Below, in pieces: positions 7,547-14,200 of a stretch of 26,896 nucleotides of DNA. The stretch is from Enterovibrio sp051650965 (GTDB lineage Bacteria > Pseudomonadota > Gammaproteobacteria > Enterobacterales > Vibrionaceae), in contig JBOFRL010000068.1 in NCBI GenBank assembly GCA_051650965.1, forward strand, positions 1 to 26,896, given 5' to 3'. The position numbers and the translations under genes were made by a program. The notes beneath the pieces are model-generated. The model had not been told where the DNA came from. It searched no databases and saw only the letters and a program-made list of their open reading frames with translations. The stretch's first letter is position 1. Each line of letters opens with the position of its first letter.

Positions 7547-8110
7547 ATGGATATTAAAAATCATTTTTTAGTGGCGATGCCGAATATTGGCGATGAGTAT
7601 TTTAAAGACAGCGTCATTTTCATTTGTGAACACAATGATGATGGCGCGATGGGGCTCATCATTAATCAGCCTTTAGACACATCGCTGGCGAGTATGCTAT
7701 CGCAGCTTGATATTGAACATACGATGGCCATTACCCACCCGAAAAGCCTAGAGCAGCCGGTGCTATTTGGCGGGCCGGTGGCGCAAGATCGTGGTTTTGT
7801 GCTGCATAAGGCCGGTCAAGCGTTTGAGTCGAGCATTGCGCTGGCGAGTAACGCGGCGGTCACGACTTCGACCGATATTTTAAGCCTGCTGGGAACAAGC
7901 GCGGAGCCGGACCATTTCGTGGTCACGCTCGGCTATGCAGGATGGGGGCCGGGTCAACTTGAGCAAGAAATAATGCAAAATAGTTGGTTATTAGTTGACG
8001 CGGATCTCAATATCATTTTCAATACGCCTATTCATGAGCGCCGCAAAAAAGTATTAAAAAGACTCGGTATTGATCCCGTGCATCTTTCCTCGTTTGTTGG
8101 CCACGCTTAG
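7547..8110 (+). CDS. yqgE: UPF0301 family protein YqgE (AlgH-like)
   Basis: The ATG at 7547 follows AAGGA by 3 nt and gives exactly 187 residues, the length of E. coli YqgE. An in-frame ATG at 7499 adds 16 unrelated residues and has no ribosome site. Family features are the start MDIKNHFLVAMPNI, GAMGLIINQPL, VLFGGPVAQDRGFVLH and GYAGWGPGQLEQEI. The function is unproven; in Pseudomonas the homologue AlgH was linked to alginate regulation. It sits with ruvX in nearly all relatives, with an intergenic gap of 37 bp here, suggesting co-expression. Confidence 0.95.
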   Translation: MDIKNHFLVAMPNIGDEYFKDSVIFICEHNDDGAMGLIINQPLDTSLASMLSQLDIEHTMAITHPKSLEQPVLFGGPVAQDRGFVLHKAGQAFESSIALASNAAVTTSTDILSLLGTSAEPDHFVVTLGYAGWGPGQLEQEIMQNSWLLVDADLNIIFNTPIHERRKKVLKRLGIDPVHLSSFVGHA

Positions 8111-8147
8111 TGATAAGATGCGCTGCATAAATTGAGAGTGTGGGGTG

Positions 8148-8600
8148 ATGGCAGTTGCGATGGATGAGTTGAAGTTACAACGCGCGCAAACGGTTCTTGG
8201 TTTTGACTACGGCACCAAAAGTATTGGCGTGGCAATTGGGCAAACCATCACGGGTACCGCTCGGCCGCTGGCCGCTATTGCTGCGCGCGATGGCGTGCCT
8301 AATTGGGAAACCGTCGCCGCGCTGCTGCGTCAGTGGCAACCTGATCTCGTGGTTGTTGGGCTGCCGCTGGATCTGCATGGCGGCGAGCTTGAGACTATCA
8401 CTCCACGCGCCCGAAAATTTGCGAACCGCTTGCAAGGTCGCTTTAATATCAAAGCGTTGTTACATGATGAACGCTTAACAACAACAGAAGCGCGTGCGAT
8501 GTTATTTGAGCACGGCGGATATCGAGCACTATCAAAGAGTAATGTTGACAGCCAAGCGGCTGTGATAATTCTTGAAAGTTGGTTAGCTAATTACAGCTAA
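8148..8600 (+). CDS. ruvX: Putative pre-16S rRNA processing nuclease / Holliday-junction resolvase-like YqgF
   Basis: An RNase H-fold protein of the YqgF/RuvX family, implicated in 5' processing of pre-16S rRNA. The conserved acidic residue is in GFDYGTKSIGVAIG, the second block is VVVGLPLDLHG, and the third is LLHDERLTTTEA followed by SKSNVDSQAAVIILE. From 8148 it is 150 residues against 138 in E. coli, the difference being an N-terminal extension. Possible starts are GTG 8145, ATG 8148 and ATG 8160. I chose 8148 because a GGGG-containing purine stretch lies close upstream, but 8160 fits the family length better. It is the last backbone gene before the accessory region. Confidence 0.93.
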   Translation: MAVAMDELKLQRAQTVLGFDYGTKSIGVAIGQTITGTARPLAAIAARDGVPNWETVAALLRQWQPDLVVVGLPLDLHGGELETITPRARKFANRLQGRFNIKALLHDERLTTTEARAMLFEHGGYRALSKSNVDSQAAVIILESWLANYS

Positions 8601-8604
8601 CGAT

Positions 8605-8763
8605 TTGTTTATTTTAAATATTTGCGCCATTTCCCTTTTTATCTTTACCTCTTTTCTGGCATGGGCAATTACGGCGCTGATTGTGTTTATCGTGGATATT
8701 CACTTTATTAATCCGTTATTTGCAATAGTTGCGCAGGAAACTCTAATTAAAAAAACACGCTAA
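8605..8763 (+). CDS. Possible small single-span membrane protein (TTG start)
   Basis: A frame open from 8587 to a TAA at 8761-8763 has no ATG. From TTG 8605 it encodes 52 residues with one strongly hydrophobic stretch (ICAISLFIFTSFLAWAI then ALIVFIVD) and a short polar tail ending TLIKKTR. The hydrophobic-then-basic layout is plausible for a small membrane protein, but there is no clear ribosome site and AT-rich DNA gives hydrophobic frames by chance. I do not recognise it; it could also be a relic. Confidence 0.22.
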   Translation: MFILNICAISLFIFTSFLAWAITALIVFIVDIHFINPLFAIVAQETLIKKTR

Positions 8764-8921
8764 AAAAGGCGCCAATTTGCATTTTTTCTTCCTTTTGTTT
8801 GGATAAAAAAAGATGAACAAAAGGGAATTAAAGTGATATGTAAAATGCGCTTAAATTTTAACCATGTGTTTTTATTTACTTTTTTTTGAAGAAGAAATAA
8901 GTCAGTAAATCGTGGCTCAAT

Positions 8922-8952
8922 TAGGTGATTGTTTTTTTACCATATTCACCTA
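8922..8952. promoter_or_regulatory. Inverted repeat TAGGTGA...TCACCTA upstream of the effector-like gene
   Basis: TAGGTGA (8922-8928) and TCACCTA (8946-8952) are perfect 7-bp inverted repeats separated by 17 bp (24 bp start to start, roughly two helical turns). They lie just upstream of the likely promoter, so they could be a regulator's operator or half of one. No known regulator consensus is recognised. Confidence 0.35.
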
Positions 8953-8968
8953 GATTATGTGTAACGGT

Positions 8969-8996
8969 TTGCAAGATTAAAAAACCTTTATAGTTT
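8969..8996 (+). promoter_or_regulatory. Candidate promoter of the effector-like gene
   Basis: TTGCAA (8969-8974) as -35 and TAGTTT (8991-8996) as -10, 16 bp apart, lie 19 bp before the ATG at 9016. A TATAGT at 8989-8994 is an alternative -10 with a poorer -35. The match is modest, as for a regulated promoter. Confidence 0.35.
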
Positions 8997-9015
8997 ACGC
9001 ATAAGAGGAAATATT

Positions 9016-10767
9016 ATGACTATCAGTCGCAATAACCCCAATACTCCACCGGTACCGCCAAGAGGCACGGGCGCGGCTGGTGCAGTTCAGCAAGGCCAAG
9101 CAGCAGGGCAGAACACCGTTTACGCTGATTTGAATATTGTTCATGTTGGTGCTTCAGATGTGCAGGTTGAGACTAATAGCACAACTAGCGCAACAGCCCC
9201 ACGTCGTTCATTCAATCAACGTATGAGAGATGCTTTCCGCCGCTGCTTTAGCTGTTATAGAAAAGGCGACTCATCTGCTGCCAGACGAACTTCTGATGCT
9301 AGCAATGGTAATGTTAACCACGGTTTTGAAGGTGATGGCGATTTGCATTACGCCGATATCCAGCATGGCTCAGGTGCGGGTGGCTCCGGTAGCCGCAATG
9401 TAAATGAGGCTGGTCTGCACTATGCTGATCTTCAAGGCTTGTCAGGTCGTGGCGCTACTGCTTCTGGCGGCGCAGCGGCTGGCCATAGCGCCGCAAGTGA
9501 AACAGAATATTCTGTAGTGAAGACAAGGGGCAAGCCTGCTGCAGAAACAGAGCAAACCTCCAAAGCAGATAAAAAAGCGGCTGAAAAAGAAGCTAAGGAA
9601 GCTAAAAAAGCAGCTAAGGAAGCTAAAAAAGCAGATGCACAAGCTACTAAGGCTTTAGATAAAGCAAGCAAGGATCATAGAAAAAGCACTAAAGGTCCTT
9701 CGACACAAGGAGTGGAGGGGCTTTATGCTAAAGTTGACAAATCAGGAAAAACTGGCCAAAAAACTCAAACAGGAACAAACACAAGTGACGAGATGCCATC
9801 AACATCGCAGCCCTCCTCAGGCTCTTCTTCTCCTTCCAGTTTAGGGAAACCACCAATGCCGCTACCGCGCAAGCAGGTAGCTTCAACGAGTGGAGAAGGT
9901 GCTGTTGGTGGGAATTCTGATGGTGGTAAAACAACTCCACCTACAAAACAGAAACCAGCAGTGGCTCCAAAGCCTACTAGTAGACCAGTTTTTAGCACAG
10001 GGGCTGTTGGATTAAGCGATGAGAGTATTACAGCGATTCCGGATTCCCCACCACCGCCAGTGCGTGGTAGTTCGCTAGAAGCTTCTGCTAGAGATGCACG
10101 CAAAAAATTAACGGTGAAGACGAGTCAAAGACCTGCTCCTACAGAAACAAGAGGAGCTGTAGGTGGCGGTGAAGATGGAGAAGCTGAAGATATCTTTGCA
10201 GATCCAAGGGAGCTTGCCAGAGAACAAAGGAGAAAGAAGGAAGTTCTAGCTGCAACTAGTAAGTTTTCCCCTTCAAGCACAGTCGGGGAAAGTAATATGC
10301 CTAGACTTCGTCGTCCTTCTCCAGTAGATCAAGCTGGTATGCCTGCTGGTGGTTCTTCAGAAGCCTCGCAGCAATTATTTGATGCCTTACCTGAGAATGG
10401 AAGGGGATTAATTAAAATTGGACTTACAAAAGACAGTGCAGGTTCACCACTAGTGAAGCTTGAGCCGAGCCAAAAAGGAAAAGTAATGTATGAGATTGGG
10501 CGATTAGTGCTTGCTCGAAGTGAAGACGAGCCTGATATCTGGACTGTAGCGATGACTGCTGGACAGAGATTTAATTCCCTTAATCTTGTAACAAATGAGA
10601 CTACATTGGGTGCGATTGCTGGTCCACGCCACTTGGTGGTAAAAGGGAACGAATATGTAATTAATATGCAGCGCAATGGGAGAGGAACAGTTGCTCTAGT
10701 CGGCTCTGTTGATAACGCAAGAACTACAGGTGGTGCAGAAGGCGATCAGGAAGATACCGTACTTTAA
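9016..10767 (+). CDS. Putative secreted effector with receptor-like tyrosine motifs, SH3-type proline motifs and a PDZ-type C-terminus
   Basis: I do not recognise this 583-residue protein as a known family. It has no signal peptide and no membrane segment. In order: PPVPPR at 11-16; tyrosine motifs at Y36 (TVYADLN), Y112 (LHYADIQ), Y136 (LHYADLQ), Y165 (TEYSVVK) and Y237 (GLYAKVD); a basic stretch with two Cys at 62-91 (FRRCFSCYRKG); a Lys/Ala-rich predicted helix at about 183-220; a Ser/Pro/Gly-rich linker with PMPLPR (280-285) and PPPPVR (345-350); a short basic helix at about 396-411; a more ordered beta-like domain at about 450-565; and the C-terminus -DTVL. It starts at ATG 9016 after AGAGGAA. 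Codon use (GCT/GCA/GGT, A-rich) differs from the GCG/GCC-rich neighbours. These features together resemble host-cell-injected tyrosine-phosphorylated effectors (Tir, CagA, Bartonella Beps). This is inference; a surface or structural protein is not excluded. Confidence 0.7.
   Translation: MTISRNNPNTPPVPPRGTGAAGAVQQGQAAGQNTVYADLNIVHVGASDVQVETNSTTSATAPRRSFNQRMRDAFRRCFSCYRKGDSSAARRTSDASNGNVNHGFEGDGDLHYADIQHGSGAGGSGSRNVNEAGLHYADLQGLSGRGATASGGAAAGHSAASETEYSVVKTRGKPAAETEQTSKADKKAAEKEAKEAKKAAKEAKKADAQATKALDKASKDHRKSTKGPSTQGVEGLYAKVDKSGKTGQKTQTGTNTSDEMPSTSQPSSGSSSPSSLGKPPMPLPRKQVASTSGEGAVGGNSDGGKTTPPTKQKPAVAPKPTSRPVFSTGAVGLSDESITAIPDSPPPPVRGSSLEASARDARKKLTVKTSQRPAPTETRGAVGGGEDGEAEDIFADPRELAREQRRKKEVLAATSKFSPSSTVGESNMPRLRRPSPVDQAGMPAGGSSEASQQLFDALPENGRGLIKIGLTKDSAGSPLVKLEPSQKGKVMYEIGRLVLARSEDEPDIWTVAMTAGQRFNSLNLVTNETTLGAIAGPRHLVVKGNEYVINMQRNGRGTVALVGSVDNARTTGGAEGDQEDTVL
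9592..9633 (+). repeat. Two exact 21-bp tandem repeats in the Lys/Ala helix
   Basis: The 21-bp unit at 9592-9612 is repeated exactly at 9613-9633 and encodes AKEAKKA twice (residues 193-206). The exact DNA identity suggests a recent duplication and a site where length could vary between strains. Confidence 0.9.
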
Positions 10768-10779
10768 CATCTAATCTCG

Positions 10780-10801
10780 GCGCCCCTTAAACTAGGGGCG
10801 C
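10780..10801 (+). terminator. GC-rich hairpin after the effector-like gene
   Basis: GCGCCCCT (10780-10787) and AGGGGCGC (10794-10801) form a perfect 8-bp stem with a 6-nt loop, 12 bp after the stop codon. No T-run follows, so it may protect the mRNA 3' end rather than terminate. Confidence 0.5.
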
Positions 10802-10816
10802 AAACGCACAACAGAC

Positions 10817-10865
10817 AAATGGCGCTTTGTTTACCCGCACAGGGAAAATAGAGCGCCATTTTTTT
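10817..10865 (+). terminator. Strong terminator after the effector-like gene
   Basis: AAATGGCGCT (10817-10826) pairs with AGCGCCATTT (10852-10861) over 10 bp, with a 25-nt loop, and runs into T7 (10859-10865) on the plus strand. The minus-strand side has only a broken T-tract, so it would serve the convergent yaeP gene less well. Confidence 0.75.
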
Positions 10866-10905
10866 AGCTTGCGATGCGACGGTAGTTGCCATTTAAAACA
10901 ATGCG

Positions 10906-11112
10906 TTACTGATCTTGATAGTCGCTGATCAATAAATTGGCAGCGGCAAAAGCGGCTTGCTTGCGCAGCGCGAGAGGAATGGATTGGTCGTCAGCGATGG
11001 CATCGAGTGTGGTGATCGCACAGGTGATGGCTTTAGGGATAAAACCTTGCTCGCCGCCGCCAATTTCGGCATAAAATTGCCTTACTAATTCAGAACATTC
11101 AAATACTTTCAT
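10906..11112 (-). CDS. yaeP: UPF0253 family protein YaeP
   Basis: A 68-residue acidic protein beginning MKVFECSELVRQFYAEIG. It matches E. coli YaeP (66 residues) along its length, notably the GYxP-like GFIPKAI segment, a central TLDAIADD and the conserved QAAFAAANLLISDY end. No function is established. The ATG at 11112 is preceded by GAGGGG with 5-nt spacing, better than the GTG one codon upstream (11115). It has its own clear promoter. In E. coli yaeP is in the same general region as proS and trmO, so it marks resumption of backbone DNA after the accessory gene. Confidence 0.92.
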   Translation of the reverse strand: MKVFECSELVRQFYAEIGGGEQGFIPKAITCAITTLDAIADDQSIPLALRKQAAFAAANLLISDYQDQ

Positions 11113-11142
11113 CACAGCCCCTCGTTTAACAAACTCAGCAAA

Positions 11143-11170
11143 AGTTTACTGTGTTGCGCTGCGGCGTCAA
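11143..11170 (-). promoter_or_regulatory. yaeP promoter
   Basis: Read on the minus strand, TTGACG (11170-11165) and TAAACT (11148-11143) are separated by 16 bp, about 30 bp before the yaeP ATG. It is a good sigma-70 candidate. Confidence 0.65.
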
Positions 11171-11236
11171 GTTTTAGCACTGCATCCGCTGCATAGAAAT
11201 GTGTGGCGATGAGTGCCAAAAGGTAACAAGGTCGAA

Positions 11237-11261
11237 TAAAAAAAGCGCCCTAAAGGGCGCT
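11237..11261 (-). terminator. Terminator of the copper-efflux operon
   Basis: AGCGCCC (11244-11250), a 4-nt loop and GGGCGCT (11255-11261), followed on the minus strand by T7 (11243-11237). It is a strong Rho-independent terminator 8 bp after the cusA stop codon. Confidence 0.9.
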
Positions 11262-11269
11262 GTGAAAAG

Positions 11270-14200
11270 TTACGATTTTTCGTAGCACAAGTCTTGCTCG
11301 GCTTGCGCTGTTTTTTGCGGCGCGCGCGCCATTTTTCTTTGATAAATCAAAAGGTAAAACACAGGCAGCACGAGCAGAGACAGCAGCGGCGCGGTGACCA
11401 TTCCGCCCACTATCGGCGCGGCGATTTTTTGCATCACGTCATTGCCGCTGCCTGAGCCCCACATGATGGGCAGCAGGCCAAAAAAGATGGTCGCCACAGT
11501 CATCGCTTTAGGGCGAATGCGCATTACCGCGCCTTCAATCAAGGCCTGTTTGAGATCCTCTTGGTCGTTAAATTGCCCATCCGCTTGACGCTGCGCTATC
11601 ACATTGTTGAGGTAAACCAACATGATAACGCCAAACTCAGTGGCAACGCCTGCCAGCGCAATCATCCCGACAATTACGGCAATCGAGAGATTGTAATCAA
11701 GCGTTTGCAGCAGCCACAGCGAGCCGACCAGCGCAAAAGGCAGCGTGAACATGATCAAAAGCGCCTGCCACAGTGAGTTAAACGTCATCAGCAGCAGCAC
11801 AAAAATGACCGCCAGCATCATCGGCAACACGGTGCTCATTTTGTCATTGATGCGCTCCATGTACTCGTACTGTCCGGCGAAGCTGTAGCTGTAGCGCGCA
11901 GGCAGGGTGAGCTCAGCGCTCAACGCATATTGTGCGGCTTTGACATAGTCGCCGATCGCAACGCCTTTTTGTATATCAATCAGCACGGTAGCGATGAGAC
12001 GGCCGTTTTCACTTTTTAGCATCGAAGCGCTTTCGTTGATCTCAAGCTCCGCGAGGTGGCCGAGTGGCAGATAGTGGCCATTTTTGGTCAAAACCGGCAG
12101 CTGTTTGAGTTTTTCTAAGTTTTCCCGCAAGTTACGCGGATAGCGCAGCGTGATAGGGTAGCGCTCCGCACCTTGCACCGACTCGCCAATTTGCATACCG
12201 CCAATCGCGTGGCGCACCACGTCGTGCAGATCGCTCAGGCTCATGCCGTAACGCGCGGCCACATCGAGTTTGGGCGAAATGTCGATGTAGCGGCTGCCGT
12301 TACTTTTATCGGCGAAGATGGCTTGCGTGCCGGGCAGCGGCGTCAAAATGGCTTGAATTTGATCGCCGATTTTTTGCAGCTCGACCGGATCCGTGCCAGA
12401 AATTTTTATGCCGACAGCGGTTTTGATCCCCGTTGAAAGCATGTCGATGCGCGTTTTGATCGGTTGGCCCCACGAGTTTGTCATGCCCGGCACTTGCACG
12501 GTTTGTTGCAGCTGCTTGATGATCCCTTCAAGCGTCATGCCTTCGCGCCACAGTTTTCGCGGCTTAAGCATGATGGTAGTTTCGAGCATGGTGAGCGGCG
12601 CAGGGTCGGTGGCCGTTTCCGCATTCCCCACTTTGCCAAACACGCGCTCCACCTCGGGAACGGTTTTGATCAAGCGGTCAGTCTGCTGCAAAAGCTGCGC
12701 AGCCTTGCCAGCGCTGATCCCCGGCAGAGTGGTCGGCATGTACAAAATGTCGCCTTCGGCAAGCTCTGGCATAAATTCGTAGCCCAGTTTGCTGTAAGGA
12801 TACCAAGCGCTGATGAAAATGGCGCTCGCCAGCAGCAGCGTGGTTTTAGGGAAGTTAAGCGCGGTTTTTAAGATCGGCTGATAAATGGCGATCAGCAGGC
12901 GCGTGAGCGGATTTTTTTGCTCGTTTGGGATCTTGCCGCGCACAAAAAATCCCATTAAAACAGGGATCAAGGTGACAGAAAGCCCAGCTGCAGCGGCCAT
13001 GGCAAATGTTTTGGTGTAGGCCAGCGGGCTAAACAGCCGACCTTCTTGCTCTTCTAAGCTAAAGACCGGAATAAAACTTAACGTTATGATCAGCAAGGAG
13101 AAAAACAGAGCTGGCCCCACTTCCGTCGCCGCCTTTTGCACCACCTGCCAGTGCTCTGACGTCGAAGGTGTGCGCCCATTCTTTTGCTCAAAAATTTCGA
13201 GCTGTTTGTGCATGTTTTCAATCATGATGATGGCGCCGTCGACCACCGCGCCAATGGCGATAGCAATTCCGCCAAGACTAATGATATTCGCGCTGACGCC
13301 CATAAAATTCATGATGATAAAGGAGATCAAAATCGCCAGCGGCAGCGTGATAATGGCAACCAAGGTTGAGCGCGCATGCAGCAAAAAGACCAGACAGACA
13401 AGGCCGACCACAAGCATCTCTTCGAGCACCTTATAAAAAAGGTTATCGACAGCGCTTTCAATCAGTTGCGATCTGTCGTACACCGTCACAACCTCAACGC
13501 CATCCGGCAGGCCGACTTGCAACTTTTGCAATTTCTCTTTTACCGCATTGATGGTGCTCAGCGCATTTTCGCCGTGACGCATGACGATAATGCCGCCGAC
13601 GACTTCGCCTTCACCGTCAAGCTCGGCAATTCCGCGCCTTGCGGTGGGGCCGATGCGCGTGGTCGCGACGTCTTTAAGCAGCAGCGGCGTGCCGGACTCG
13701 CTGACAATGCCAAGCGGGATGGCGTTAAAATCGGCCAGCGACTGGCGATAGCCCTTGGCGCGCACCATGTATTCCGCTTCCGCCATTTCCACAACTGAGC
13801 CGCCCACTTCAGCATTGGTGCGGGTAATGGCATCTTTAACGTGGGAAAGCGACAGCTTATAGAGCGCAAGTTTGTCCGGATCGAGCACAATTTGGTACGC
13901 GCGCGTCATGCCTCCAAGCGAGGCTACTTCCGCCACGCCAGCGACGCTTTGCAGCTCAAGCTTCAAATACCAATCCTGCAAACTTTTGAGCATCGCCAAA
14001 TCGTGTTTGCCGCTTCGGTCGACCAGCGCGTATTGATAGATCCAGCCAACACTTGAGGCGTCAGGCCCAAGCGTTGGTTTCGCGCCTTCGGGAAGCTTGC
14101 TCGACACTTGGTTTAAATATTCTAAAACGCGCGAGCGCGCCCAATAAATATCGGTGCCATCTTCAAAAATAACATAGACATAGGAGTGACCAAAGGCAGA

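Larger units (their letters stand above)
8764..9015. other. AT-rich non-coding region upstream of the effector-like gene
   Basis: These 252 bp (415 bp from the end of ruvX if the small frame at 8605 is not a gene) hold long A and T runs and are clearly more AT-rich than the flanking genes. I see no tRNA, insertion sequence or integrase remnant. The only structure I can support is the inverted repeat at 8922-8952 and a weak promoter near 8969-8996. The composition fits DNA that would be silenced by H-NS-like proteins, which is an inference. Confidence 0.6.

Noticed and set aside
8849..8864. CTTAA-type direct repeat resembling a PmrA box (Dot/Icm effector regulation)
   Set aside because: The half-sites are 8 rather than 11 bp apart and the second lacks the C; not a convincing PmrA site.
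9592..9633. Tandem repeats considered as a CRISPR or VNTR array
   Set aside because: Only two contiguous in-frame copies without spacers; simply a coding repeat.
12464..12871. Several long antisense frames within cusA
   Set aside because: They are by-products of the codon bias of cusA; no ribosome sites or family matches.
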